DNA of 64,000 nt from Chitinophaga sp. CB10 (GCA_001870995.2 MLAV02000018.1:80597-144596), one strand, 5' to 3'; positions 53,234-62,172 are shown, counted from the first letter of the stretch. Translations and numbers: made by a program. The notes: generated by a model from the letters alone, not told the origin.

Positions 53234-54982
53234 TTAGTTCTTAATGATATACCAGGTATCCACACCGTCAGACTGGAGGGTGATGGTGGTCCATGGTACA
53301 TTCAAATCAATTTGGGAACCGTCTTCAATTTTGTCGGTACCGTTTGATTTAACGCTCACATCCTGTTGGGTAGGAGTACCATCGGATGCAACGCCGGCTC
53401 TCTTAACCACGTAAACACGGCCTTTGCTGTCGCTTGCTTTTGGCAGCGTGATGATGGATTGCATATTAGGCTTCACAACGATCGTATAATCGTTGACCGT
53501 AGCAGTGTAGCTTCCGTTAACAGTAGTGATAGGCAGCGCCATGGAACCGTTTACCTGTAAGGTAGAAGTAGGAGCTGTAGTAGTATCGCCAACGAGTACA
53601 CGTTTGGCCACTCTGATATTTTCAGAAAATGCTTTATCACCGATGATGCTCTGAGTCTGGTTGTTCAGCAAACCGCCGGTAATACCCTGGCCGGCATAAG
53701 GCACGCTGATGGTAACTTTCTGATCAGTGCCGGTGGTAACATTCAGGTCAGTACCTGTATGCGCCGCCTGGAAGGTGAACGGAGTAAAGGCGGAAGCTGG
53801 CAGGGATTTCTTTTCTACCAGGCTGTTATTACCCAGCAACAGCACTTCAAACTCAGTAGCGGTAGTGGAAGTATTGGTATTCACGCCGCTCATGGTCACG
53901 TCGTTGGAGAAGGTAGTAGCGCCGTTGAAGGTAGCGGTACCTGCAGCAGTCAGCGCGCCGGTCAGTGCAGTAGCGCCGGTAACGTTTACATCCTGCTGGA
54001 AGTTAGCGGTACCTTTAGCGGTGAGCAGACTGTTGGCAATCAACTCATCCAGGAAGGTTTTGGCGCCGCCGAAGCTCTGCGGCAAAGCAGATACGCCACC
54101 CGGGTGGCTGCCGTCTGCAGCATGCAATACCACAAACTTTTTACCTGCCTGGGTACTGTCAATGCTTAAACCCTGATCGTTGGCGGTATTGTTAAAGTTG
54201 CCTGTCAGCAGGTCTTTAGCCGCGGAAGCAGCCTGGATGCGCTGCCAGTCGGCATATGTCAGCAAACCGGCGGCGGTGTTATCCGTACCGTCCTGGTTCC
54301 TGATATTCAGTGTGAGCGTACCGCTACCGTTGCCGGTGAAAGTATAGCTCTTTGTATCGGCAGAAGCGATGGTGAAGTTAGGCGTATTGTCGCCGTTGAT
54401 GCTGAAACGGTCCACAAATGCGGCAGTCCCAAAGTTGCGGTAAGATGCAACACCGGTAGTAGGATTGACCATGATACCGGATGTAGCGGTTAAGTCCTCC
54501 AGCAAGCCGGTAATAGTGATACCGTTTGAAACAGTTACTTTACCGTCATCGATAACCATACCTACTTTATTGTTCGCTTTCAAAACGAAAGGCACATTAT
54601 CAGTAGAACCAATGAACGGAGAAGCAATACCTGTCAGCGCATTACCGAGTACGTCCCAGGATTGTCCGCCGCGGGCCAGTTTATGCCAGCCGCCATTCAT
54701 GCGAACATATATGCCTTCCGCACCTGGTTTTGTCAGGTAAATCATCATACCTTCCAGCTTACGGTTGGTATCGTCTGTTCCAAACAAACCGTTGATGGCA
54801 GTAGTATCAGCCAGGCGAGGCAACAGTAAACCCTGGCGGTCTGATTCGAGTTCGAGGATCGCTGACTTCTTGATATTGGTCGGATTCGCACCAATTTTCA
54901 ACTGTGCGTTCGCCTGAGTTGCCAACAAGGCCAGACCTCCGAACAGAATACCGCGAGCCGCGATTTGTAGAGTTTTAGTCAT
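53234..54982 (-). CDS. Exported fibre-like protein, paralogue B
   Basis: A 582-residue exported protein (signal peptide ending ANAQ) with the same head as paralogue A (LKIGANPTNIKKSAILELE then SDRQGLLLPRL). Next come GMMIYLTKPGAEGIYVRMNGGWHKLA and a repeat-rich middle (GATALTGALTAAGTATFNGATTFSND), and it ends DGVDTWYIIKN. Such repeats form long beta-helical or trimeric stalks in phage and bacterial fibres. It is the first gene of the surface set; the promoter is probably at 55199-55206. Confidence 0.7.
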   Translation of the reverse strand: MTKTLQIAARGILFGGLALLATQANAQLKIGANPTNIKKSAILELESDRQGLLLPRLADTTAINGLFGTDDTNRKLEGMMIYLTKPGAEGIYVRMNGGWHKLARGGQSWDVLGNALTGIASPFIGSTDNVPFVLKANNKVGMVIDDGKVTVSNGITITGLLEDLTATSGIMVNPTTGVASYRNFGTAAFVDRFSINGDNTPNFTIASADTKSYTFTGNGSGTLTLNIRNQDGTDNTAAGLLTYADWQRIQAASAAKDLLTGNFNNTANDQGLSIDSTQAGKKFVVLHAADGSHPGGVSALPQSFGGAKTFLDELIANSLLTAKGTANFQQDVNVTGATALTGALTAAGTATFNGATTFSNDVTMSGVNTNTSTTATEFEVLLLGNNSLVEKKSLPASAFTPFTFQAAHTGTDLNVTTGTDQKVTISVPYAGQGITGGLLNNQTQSIIGDKAFSENIRVAKRVLVGDTTTAPTSTLQVNGSMALPITTVNGSYTATVNDYTIVVKPNMQSIITLPKASDSKGRVYVVKRAGVASDGTPTQQDVSVKSNGTDKIEDGSQIDLNVPWTTITLQSDGVDTWYIIKN

Positions 54983-55198
54983 AGATATACGGATAAAAAT
55001 TAATTAGTATAAAGGGAATTAGTTGTCAAGTTTCCAGTTGGTAGTGCTATGCGTACAAATTTGCCCGTCCCCCACTGCCGATACTGCTCCCGCATCGTAC
55101 TACGTTCTTTCTCAGGCGCTCTTTAAAGTATGGTGTCTTTTTTGAATAAATAAGTTTTGTAAGACGATACTGACTAATGTCTATATTCTTATATAATG

Positions 55199-55206
55199 CA
55201 AAAATA
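55199..55206 (-). promoter_or_regulatory. Candidate promoter of the fibre operon, -7 element
   Basis: Minus-strand TATTTTTG matches TAnnTTTG about 215 bp upstream of paralogue B; no exact -33 TTTG is seen. Confidence 0.35.
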
Positions 55207-55225
55207 TACTATCTGTATGCTATGA

Positions 55226-55247
55226 AAATGGCATGATCATACCATTT
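55226..55247. promoter_or_regulatory. 22-base near-perfect palindrome, possible operator
   Basis: AAATGGCATGA / TCATACCATTT is its own complement except for one T/C position pair. It sits between two divergent -7 elements, where a repressor or activator would bind. Confidence 0.45.
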
Positions 55248-55406
55248 AAGTTTGGGACGGGAATACGAAAAAATGTGAATTAAAAATCAGGCTGACAAAC
55301 TAACTGGGATTTGGCGTAGTCCTTTACTGTAAAGCATCTCAAAAAGGGAGCAAGTTATAATCAACATAAAATACAAATGTATTTTTACTATAATATTATA
55401 TTTTGT

Positions 55407-55436
55407 CATAACATTAAAATGTTATGCTGTTTTTTA
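55407..55436 (+). terminator. Rightward terminator-like hairpin
   Basis: Perfect 8-bp stem CATAACAT (55407-55414) with ATGTTATG (55419-55426), 4-base loop, then CTGTTTTTT. The stem is A/T-rich, so strength is uncertain. No plus-strand gene lies upstream. Confidence 0.45.
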
Positions 55437-55676
55437 TTAATATTTAAATTAAACGGAACAGTTCGCATAATATCTGCTTGATTTTGTTCGCCCGGAAACT
55501 TGCAGTAAAAATGCCATATAAGAAATCAGGGTAAATTTTTTTTGGGGGGGAGAAAAATTTATTTGCGCCCGGCACAGGGCAACGTCCTATCAACTTCCCC
55601 CTTTGTGTGACAGCCAATATTGACGGGGCTGCAAAAGGCTTTGCACTTTATTTAAACGTTCCGCTGCCATGCGGCA

Positions 55677-55710
55677 AAAAAAAGAGGGTGTATCGCCTGG
55701 ATACACCCTC
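55677..55710 (-). terminator. Terminator after clpC
   Basis: Stem 55684-55694 with 55700-55710, followed on the minus strand by a run of seven or more T (A from 55676). Confidence 0.85.
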
Positions 55711-55733
55711 TCACTATTATTTCAGTAGTGTGA

Positions 55734-58265
55734 TTACGCTTCTGATTTTTCTGATTTGCTTTTGCTGGAGTTTTTCAAAGTAAATACCAGTTTCTGGTTT
55801 TCTTTGTCCAGGTCAGCTACCAGTACATCCCCGTCATGAATATTCATGTTCAGGATTTCTTCTGCCAGCGGATCTTCCAGGTATTTCTGGATAGCCCTGT
55901 GCAGCGGACGGGCGCCAAACTGTTGGTCGTAGCCTTTGTCTGCCAGGAATCCTTTGGCTTCGTCTGTCAGTTCCAGGCTGAAGCCCAGGCTGTTCAGACG
56001 TTTCAGCACACTCTTCATCGTAATATCGATGATGGTATAGATATGCTCTTTGGTGAGCTGGTTAAATATAATCACATCATCGATCCTGTTCAGGAACTCA
56101 GGAGAGAAGGTACGTTTCAGCGCTTTTTCAATTACTGATTTGGTATTCTCCTCTTCTGTGCTGGCGCGGGCACTGGTGGTAAAACCAACGCCTGCTCCGA
56201 AGTCTTTCAACTGACGGGCGCCAATGTTAGAGGTCATGATGATGAGGGTATTTTTAAAGTCCACCTTACGGCCCAGGCCATCAGTGAGGATACCATCATC
56301 CAGTACCTGTAACAGCAGGTTATAGATGTCCGGATGCGCTTTCTCGATTTCATCCAGGAGGATCACGGAGTAAGGCTTACGGCGAACCTTTTCGGTCAGC
56401 TGACCGCCTTCTTCATAACCAACATATCCCGGAGGCGCACCGATCAGGCGGGATACGGAGAATTTCTCCATATACTCACTCATATCGATACGGATCAGTG
56501 CATCATCGGAGTCGAACATATAGCGGGCCAGTGATTTGGCGAGCTCTGTTTTACCCACCCCGGTAGGACCGAGGAAGATGAATGTACCGATTGGTTTTTT
56601 AGGATCTTTCAGACCTACACGGTTACGCTGGATAGCTTTGGTGACTTTGCTGATAGCTTCGTCCTGGCCTACCACGGCGCCTTTCAGGTCTTCGCCCATG
56701 CGGCGCAGCTTGTCGCTTTCTGCCTGTACCATCCTTTTCACAGGGATACCGGTCATCATGCTCACTACTTCCGCAATGGCTTCCTCATCAATTGGGTAGC
56801 GTTTGTGCTTCACTTCTTCTTCCCACATGGCTTTGGCGCGTTCCAGGTCTTCGCCCAGTTTCTTTTCCGTATCGCGCAGCGCAGCGGCTTCTTCGAAGCG
56901 TTGGCTCTTTACTACTTTATTTTTTTCCTGCTTGATATCTTCGATCTGTTTTTCCAGGTCGAGGATGTTCTGCGGAACATTGATGTTTTTCAGGTGAACG
57001 CGCGCGCCTACCTCGTCCAGCACGTCGATGGCTTTATCCGGCAGGAGGCGGTCCGTCATATAACGATCGCTCAATTTTACGCATGCTTCGATGGCATCTT
57101 CCGTATAGCTTACGTTATGGTATTCTTCATAACGAGGCTTGATGTTATTGAGGATCTGGATGGTTTCTTCCACACTTGGCGGTTCTACCATTACCTTTTG
57201 GAAACGGCGGTCGAGCGCACCGTCCTTCTCAATATACATGCGGTATTCATCCAGTGTGGATGCGCCGATGCATTGGAGTTCGCCTCTTGCGAGGGCAGGC
57301 TTAAAGATGTTGGAGGCATCCAGGGAACCTGAAGCGCCGCCGGCGCCTACGATGGTATGGATTTCATCGATAAACAGGATTACGTCCCTGTTTTTCTCCA
57401 GCTCGTTCATGATAGCCTTCATCCTTTCCTCAAACTGGCCACGGTATTTGGTACCGGCCACCAGGGCGGCAAGGTCGAGGCTCACCACGCGCTTGTCGAA
57501 CAGCACGCGGGAAACCTTGCGCTGCACGATGCGGAGGGCCAGGCCTTCCACGATGGCGGTTTTACCTACACCCGGCTCCCCGATGAGGATTGGGTTGTTC
57601 TTTTTACGACGGGACAGTATCTGTGAAACACGTTCAATTTCCTGTTCACGGCCAACTATCGGGTCTAAGCTGCCGCTTTCGGCCAGCTTGGTGATGTCCC
57701 TACCAAAGTTATCCAGTACCGGAGTTTTGGATTTGGTATTGGTTTGTTTGGATTTTGAAGCGTAGGATTTCCGTTCGTCTTCAAATTCCTCCTCACCCGG
57801 ATCATCAAATTCTGCTTTGGGATCAGCAGATTTTACAAAGCCCAGTTCGTTTTTAAAAGTATCGTAGTCCACGTCAAATTGTTGTAAGATTTGTGTACAA
57901 ACGTTTTCTTTATTTTTCAGGATCGACAGCATGAGGTGTTCTGTTTCCACGGTAGCGCTCTTGAGGGCTTTGGCCTCCAGCACCGTCACGCGGATTACTT
58001 TCTCAGCTTGTCTGGTCAGGGGTAAACTATTGATGTTTGCAATATTTTTCCCCGTCTTATCCTTTACAGCCAGTTCTACTTCTTTGCGTAGTTCGTAGAG
58101 GTCTACGTTTAACGCTTGCAGAATCTTTACGGCCGTACCTTCGCCTTCGCGAATAATACCCAACAGCAGGTGTTCAGTACCGATGAAATCATTTCCCAGG
58201 CGTAAAGCTTCCTCCCTGCTGAACGAAATGATCTCCTTAACTTGCGGTGAAAAATTCTGGTCCAT
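55734..58265 (-). CDS. clpC: ATP-dependent protease ATPase subunit ClpC
   Basis: Hexameric AAA+ unfoldase feeding ClpP. The 843 residues have an N-terminal double Clp-N domain (1-145), AAA domain 1 with Walker A GEPGVGKTA and Walker B VILFIDEIHT, a UVR-containing middle region (about 420-470, VVKSQRFEEAAALRDTEKKL), and AAA domain 2 with GPTGVGKTELAKSLA and VILLDEIEKAHPDI. The C-terminal D2-small domain and a Lys/Ser tail close it. The ClpP-binding LGF-type loop is expected in domain 2. It is monocistronic. Confidence 0.96.
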   Translation of the reverse strand: MDQNFSPQVKEIISFSREEALRLGNDFIGTEHLLLGIIREGEGTAVKILQALNVDLYELRKEVELAVKDKTGKNIANINSLPLTRQAEKVIRVTVLEAKALKSATVETEHLMLSILKNKENVCTQILQQFDVDYDTFKNELGFVKSADPKAEFDDPGEEEFEDERKSYASKSKQTNTKSKTPVLDNFGRDITKLAESGSLDPIVGREQEIERVSQILSRRKKNNPILIGEPGVGKTAIVEGLALRIVQRKVSRVLFDKRVVSLDLAALVAGTKYRGQFEERMKAIMNELEKNRDVILFIDEIHTIVGAGGASGSLDASNIFKPALARGELQCIGASTLDEYRMYIEKDGALDRRFQKVMVEPPSVEETIQILNNIKPRYEEYHNVSYTEDAIEACVKLSDRYMTDRLLPDKAIDVLDEVGARVHLKNINVPQNILDLEKQIEDIKQEKNKVVKSQRFEEAAALRDTEKKLGEDLERAKAMWEEEVKHKRYPIDEEAIAEVVSMMTGIPVKRMVQAESDKLRRMGEDLKGAVVGQDEAISKVTKAIQRNRVGLKDPKKPIGTFIFLGPTGVGKTELAKSLARYMFDSDDALIRIDMSEYMEKFSVSRLIGAPPGYVGYEEGGQLTEKVRRKPYSVILLDEIEKAHPDIYNLLLQVLDDGILTDGLGRKVDFKNTLIIMTSNIGARQLKDFGAGVGFTTSARASTEEENTKSVIEKALKRTFSPEFLNRIDDVIIFNQLTKEHIYTIIDITMKSVLKRLNSLGFSLELTDEAKGFLADKGYDQQFGARPLHRAIQKYLEDPLAEEILNMNIHDGDVLVADLDKENQKLVFTLKNSSKSKSEKSEA

Positions 58266-58565
58266 TGTGAATAAATTAGATTATAAAAACCCTTACGGGG
58301 GCATGCTTATACAATAATAACGAATAATTCTGATTTCCTTTGACAGCGAATTTGATGGATTGAAGTTATTCCTTTTTATACTCCTTCATCTTACACTTTA
58401 ATAGTATAACATTATTTTTGTGGGTGAATTGGGTACGGGTCTTTTTAAAAATATCTACGAAAAAACAAATGTATTTGTTCGTTCTCTCACTGGTATTTTT
58501 TCGAGGCGGGTCCCAGATTAGTTTCAGTTTTTGATTCTTACTAAAATATAAACAAGATCCAACGC
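58266..58565. other. Divergent region between clpC and the STAS gene
   Basis: 300 A/T-rich bases. A weak leftward -7 element (58466-58473) is the only element found. Confidence 0.4.
58466..58473 (-). promoter_or_regulatory. Weak candidate clpC promoter, -7 element
   Basis: Minus-strand TACATTTG matches TAnnTTTG about 200 bp upstream of clpC; no -33 element. The distance makes this doubtful. Confidence 0.25.
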
Positions 58566-58940
58566 ATGAAATTCAAAATTGATACCAAAGAAAAAATAGT
58601 GGTTTTTTGTCCAGAAGAGAATGCTTTGGATGCTAATTTGGCAGCTTCCTTTATTGAAACCGCCACCACCCTGCCCGGCCTGGAAACCCGTAACCTCATA
58701 CTGGATTTACATTTCGTCGAAAAACTTGAGAATGAAGGCGTAGAAGCCATTTTAGCAGTGTATTCCCATATGTATGACAATAACCGCTCCTGTGCGGTTA
58801 CAGGTCTTAACAGTGCTTTAACACCTTTACTGAAAGAGGCCGCCCCGGAAAACTTCAATTTCGCCCCTACCATGGCCGAGGCCATCGACCTGGTGATGAT
58901 GGAAGAGCTGGAAAGGGAATTATTGGACGGAATGGAATAA
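58566..58940 (+). CDS. STAS-domain protein (anti-sigma-antagonist-like)
   Basis: A 124-residue protein of the STAS fold: MKFKIDTKEKIVVFCPEENALDANLAASFIETATTL, NLILDLHFVEKLENEGVEAILAVYSHMYD, SCAVTGLNSALTPLLKEA, and an acidic C-terminal helix. The usual phospho-Ser region reads VEKLENEGVEA with no Ser at the expected place, so classical kinase control seems absent. It sits 29 bp before RNase Z, a pairing common in Bacteroidota. The function is not known. Confidence 0.75.
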   Translation: MKFKIDTKEKIVVFCPEENALDANLAASFIETATTLPGLETRNLILDLHFVEKLENEGVEAILAVYSHMYDNNRSCAVTGLNSALTPLLKEAAPENFNFAPTMAEAIDLVMMEELERELLDGME

Positions 58941-58969
58941 ATTTAGCTTCAGGCAAGTAAATAACGCTA

Positions 58970-59878
58970 ATGTTTGGTGTAACGATTTTAGGTAATAACT
59001 CGGCCATCCCCACGCTGGACAGGCACCCCACGGCACAGATCGTTACGTGTAATGATCAGCTGCTGCTACTGGACTGTGGGGAGGGCACGCAGCTGCAATT
59101 TGCGAAATACAAGATCCGGCGCAGTAAACTCCGGTATATTTTCATCAGCCACCTCCACGGGGACCACTATTTCGGGCTGATCGGCCTGCTGAACACCCTC
59201 AACCTCATGGGCCGTACAGAGCCCCTCACGGTATTTGGCCCGGCAGAATTGCAGCTTATCCTGCAGCTGCAGCTGGATGTAGCCGGCACCGCGCTGCGGT
59301 TTGAACTGGGGTTTGTAGCCCTGGAACCCGGGCAAACGGGGATCATCCTGGAAGATAAAGACCTGACAGTCAGGTGTTTCCCTACGGAACACCGGATCAC
59401 CTGCTTCGGATTTTCCGTGGAGCTGCAAAAGAAAAAGCGCAAACTCCTGCCGGACCAGGCCAAGGCCTATGAGATCCCGGCGGCGTTTTACAGCAAGTTG
59501 CAGGATGGAGAGGATTATTTGCGGAAAGACGGCCTCCTGGTGAAGAACGACTGGGTGACCCTGCCCCCGGAAAAGGGCAAGCGATATGTCTATTGCGCCG
59601 ATACCATCTACGATGTGAACCTCATCCCCCATTTGCGCGCGGCGGACCTGATGTACCACGAAACCACCTACCTCCACGTCCTGGAAAAGCAGGCGGCGGA
59701 GCGCTTCCATACCACCTCCGTACAGGCGGCTACGTTAGCGGCGGCAGCAAATGTCAAACGGCTGCTGATAGGTCACTTCTCTTCCAAGTATGCCGAGCTG
59801 GACACCTTCCTGGAGGAAACACGTCCCATTTTCCCGAATACGGATATCGCTGAGGAAGGAGTTACCTTCCTGGTATAA
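58970..59878 (+). CDS. rnz: Ribonuclease Z
   Basis: Removes the 3' trailer from tRNA precursors lacking an encoded CCA. The 302-residue metallo-beta-lactamase-fold enzyme has H61-L-H63-G-D65-H66 in ISHLHGDHYFGLIGLLNTL, the LDCGEGTQLQFAK start region, PTEHRITCFGF, YCADTIYD and LLIGHFSSKY. All metal ligands seem present. The tRNA-Asp in this window has no encoded CCA, which fits a need for this enzyme. It is co-directional with the STAS gene. Confidence 0.95.
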   Translation: MFGVTILGNNSAIPTLDRHPTAQIVTCNDQLLLLDCGEGTQLQFAKYKIRRSKLRYIFISHLHGDHYFGLIGLLNTLNLMGRTEPLTVFGPAELQLILQLQLDVAGTALRFELGFVALEPGQTGIILEDKDLTVRCFPTEHRITCFGFSVELQKKKRKLLPDQAKAYEIPAAFYSKLQDGEDYLRKDGLLVKNDWVTLPPEKGKRYVYCADTIYDVNLIPHLRAADLMYHETTYLHVLEKQAAERFHTTSVQAATLAAAANVKRLLIGHFSSKYAELDTFLEETRPIFPNTDIAEEGVTFLV

Positions 59879-59925
59879 ACAAAGTGTTTCCGGGATTACA
59901 CATTTCTTACCCGTACCAACATACG

Positions 59926-59962
59926 AAAACGGCCTCAATGGATAGTCCATTGAGGCCGTTTT
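59926..59962 (+). terminator. Bidirectional terminator, rnz/dapA
   Basis: A perfect 17-bp stem (59926-59942 with 59946-59962) with A at one end and T at the other, between converging genes. Confidence 0.88.
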
Positions 59963-59981
59963 ATATAAAGCATTGTAACCT

Positions 59982-60857
59982 TTAGTATTTGTCGAGATAT
60001 TCCCCGATCTGGCGGTAGAGGCCTTCAGAGGCAGGAACAACGGGCAGGCGGAAGTAGTTTTCCACGAGGCCGCGGTTAGCCAGGAATGCTTTGATACCGG
60101 CAGGGTTGTTTTCAGAAAACATGAGGTCAAAACCTTTCTGCATTTTGTTATTGAGGGCGCGGGCAGCCGGATAATCGTTGTTCAGCGCGGCTTTCACCAT
60201 AGAGGAGAAGTCGGTGGCGAAGTAATTGGCTGCCACGGAAATCACCCCGTCCATACCGCAGGCCAGCTGTGCAAGGGCCAGGGCATCGTCCCCGGATACC
60301 ACGATGAAATCTTTCGGCTTATCGCGCAGTATCTGCATGCATTGGATCATATCGCCGGAAGCTTCTTTCATGGCCGCGATATTTTCTACTTCATGCGCCA
60401 GGCGGAGGGTAGTTTCCGCGGTCATATTCCGGCCGGTACGGCCAGGCACGTTGTAGAGAATGATGGGCTTGGGCGCTGCCGCCGCGATGGTTTTATAATG
60501 CTGGTAGATGCCTTCCTGCGTAGGTTTGCTGTAGTATGGCGCCACACTGAGGATGGCTGCCGCCTCGTCCAGCGGGCAGGTTTCCAGGCGTTTTACTACA
60601 TCTCTTGTGTTATAGTCACCGATACCCACAACCACAGGCACCCGCTTCGCTACCTTTTCGAAGGTAAACTTCATCAAATCAAGCTTCTCTTCTGAAGAAA
60701 GGGTTGGAGTTTCGCCGGTTGTACCGAGGGATACAACATAGTCCACTCCGCCATCAATCACATAGTTGATCAGCTTTTCCAAAGCATTCCAGTCTATGCT
60801 TTCATCTGCTTTAAAGGGTGTTACCAAAGCCACCCCGGTGCCTCTTAATTGTTCCAT
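59982..60857 (-). CDS. dapA: 4-hydroxy-tetrahydrodipicolinate synthase
   Basis: Condenses pyruvate with aspartate semialdehyde, the first committed step to lysine and diaminopimelate. The 291 residues form the aldolase-type barrel with SLGTTGETPTLSSEEK, the catalytic Tyr135 (ILYNVPGRTG) and Schiff-base Lys164 (IAAMKEASGD), and FIVVSGDDALALAQLACGMDG. Length is normal. Promoter and terminator signals overlap just upstream (60877-60914). Confidence 0.96.
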   Translation of the reverse strand: MEQLRGTGVALVTPFKADESIDWNALEKLINYVIDGGVDYVVSLGTTGETPTLSSEEKLDLMKFTFEKVAKRVPVVVGIGDYNTRDVVKRLETCPLDEAAAILSVAPYYSKPTQEGIYQHYKTIAAAAPKPIILYNVPGRTGRNMTAETTLRLAHEVENIAAMKEASGDMIQCMQILRDKPKDFIVVSGDDALALAQLACGMDGVISVAANYFATDFSSMVKAALNNDYPAARALNNKMQKGFDLMFSENNPAGIKAFLANRGLVENYFRLPVVPASEGLYRQIGEYLDKY

Positions 60858-60870
60858 GATTGTGTTTGCG

Positions 60871-60912
60871 AAAAAACAAAATTAGAATTTCGGAGCCCGA
60901 AATTCTAATTTT
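60871..60912 (-). terminator. Terminator after accA
   Basis: A perfect 16-bp stem (60878-60893 with 60897-60912), followed on the minus strand by T6 (A at 60871-60876). Confidence 0.85.
60877..60884 (-). promoter_or_regulatory. Candidate dapA promoter, -7 element
   Basis: Minus-strand TAATTTTG matches TAnnTTTG 19 bp upstream of dapA. It lies inside the 3' side of the accA terminator. Confidence 0.4.
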
Positions 60913-60936
60913 TTATTGTCTTCTCTAAATAAATTT

Positions 60937-61890
60937 TTACTGCTCTTCAAAAAAGCCCATTTTGGAGAATTTCTCTATACGCTGCTGGATACGGGTATCC
61001 GCGTCGATTCGCTTCAATTCAGCCAGTTCTTTTTTGATACGTTGTTTAAGGATATCGGCCATTTCATCCTGGTTCACGTGGGCGCCGCCGAGCGGTTCGC
61101 GGATAACGCCGTCTACCAGGCCAAACTGGGCCATGTAATCGGAAGTGAGTTTGAGTTCTTCAGCTGCCTTTTCCTTGAAATTCCAGCTGCGCCAGAGGAT
61201 GGTGGAGCAGTTTTCAGGAGAGATAACGGTGTACCAGCTGTTTTCCAGCATCAGCACACGGTCGCCTATACCGATACCAAGCGCGCCACCGGAAGCGCCT
61301 TCACCGATGATGATACAAATTACCGGAACGCGGAGTTTGAACATTTCGAAGAGATTGCGGGCGATGGCTTCCGCCTGTCCTCTTTCTTCCGCTTCCAGGC
61401 CCGGGTAAGCGCCGGGGGTATCGATCAGTGTAACGATTGGCTTGTTGAATCTTTCAGCCAGTTTCATGAGGCGGAGGGCCTTACGATAACCTTCAGGGTT
61501 AGCCATACCGAAGTTCCTGAGCTGGCGCATTTTGGTGTTCACACCTTTCTGCTGACCGATGAACATCACCGTTTCGCCATCGAGGTCTGCGAAACCGCCT
61601 ACCATGGCTTTATCATCCTTTACATTACGATCGCCGTGCAGTTCCACAAAGTTGGTGCACATCTTTTCGATATACGCCAGGGTATAGGGCCTATCGGGAT
61701 GACGACTGAGCTGCACCCTTTGCCATGCGGTCAGGTTGCCATAGATTTCCTGGCGGGTACTGGCAATTTTAGCTTCGTACTCGGCAACAGTAGCGGAAAC
61801 GTCTACGCCTGACTTTTCACCATTTTCCTTCAGCTTGGCCAGCTGGTCGTATAAATTTTCGATAGGTTTTTCGAAATCCAGGAATTGCAT
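60937..61890 (-). CDS. accA: Acetyl-CoA carboxylase carboxyltransferase, alpha subunit
   Basis: Transfers the carboxyl group from carboxybiotin to acetyl-CoA, starting fatty-acid synthesis; works with AccD. The 317 residues show the family pattern MQFLDFEKPIENLYDQL, LSRHPDRPYTLAYIE, FVELHGDRNVKDDKAMVGGFA, MRQLRNFGMANPEGYRKALRLMKLAERF, and the oxyanion-hole GEGASGGALGIGIGDRVLMLENSWY. Length is normal for the separate alpha subunit. It is the gene before dapA on the same strand. Confidence 0.96.
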   Translation of the reverse strand: MQFLDFEKPIENLYDQLAKLKENGEKSGVDVSATVAEYEAKIASTRQEIYGNLTAWQRVQLSRHPDRPYTLAYIEKMCTNFVELHGDRNVKDDKAMVGGFADLDGETVMFIGQQKGVNTKMRQLRNFGMANPEGYRKALRLMKLAERFNKPIVTLIDTPGAYPGLEAEERGQAEAIARNLFEMFKLRVPVICIIIGEGASGGALGIGIGDRVLMLENSWYTVISPENCSTILWRSWNFKEKAAEELKLTSDYMAQFGLVDGVIREPLGGAHVNQDEMADILKQRIKKELAELKRIDADTRIQQRIEKFSKMGFFEEQ

Positions 61891-61954
61891 AATTTGACTA
61901 AATTGGTTAAAGTACGGTGTAAAGATAGGGCTGAAAATTTTTTTTTAAAAAAGA

Positions 61955-61987
61955 TTTGCTAAAATGAAAACTTTGTTGCTATCTTTG
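61955..61987 (+). promoter_or_regulatory. Promoter of tRNA-Asp
   Basis: TATCTTTG (61980-61987) is a full match to TAnnTTTG and TTTG (61955-61958) lies 21 bp upstream. The transcript would start about 65 nt before the mature tRNA. Confidence 0.55.
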
Positions 61988-62058
61988 CAATCCCAAAACG
62001 GAGGAACACAACGAATTGGGAAACAGAAAGATAGCAAGTATCTTGACTATATTTTCGA

Positions 62059-62132
62059 GGATCGGTAGTTCAGTTGGTTAGAATGCCGCCCTGTCACGGC
62101 GGAGGTCGCGGGTTCGAGTCCCGTCCGGTCCG
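62059..62132 (+). tRNA. tRNA-Asp (GTC)
   Basis: A full cloverleaf is readable: acceptor GGATCGG with CCGGTCC (one U-G pair), D-arm with AGTTGGTTAGA, anticodon stem CCGCC-CTGTCAC-GGCGG with anticodon GTC, and the T-arm GCGGG-TTCGAGT-CCCGT. The discriminator is G at 62132 and CCA is not encoded. Confidence 0.96.
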
Positions 62133-62135
62133 CAG

Positions 62136-62172
62136 AAGGCGACAAATCATCAGTAAGATGGTTTGTCGCCTT
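62136..62172 (+). terminator. Hairpin after tRNA-Asp
   Basis: A 15-bp stem with one G-T pair (62136-62150 with 62158-62172). The T run is short; a plausible end of the tRNA transcript. Confidence 0.55.

Larger units (their letters stand above)
54983..55733. other. Intergenic region with palindrome and possible small RNA
   Basis: 751 A/T-rich bases between the fibre operon and clpC. It holds a leftward -7 element (55199-55206), a 22-base palindrome (55226-55247), a rightward -7 element (55247-55254) and a rightward terminator-like hairpin (55407-55436). Together these could frame a plus-strand RNA of about 175 nt with no open frame. The right end has the clpC terminator. Nothing coding is seen. 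Confidence 0.5.

Noticed and set aside
49808..54982. Prophage region, because of the fibre-like proteins
   Set aside because: All three proteins have signal peptides or sorting signals and no capsid, terminase, portal or integrase gene is nearby.
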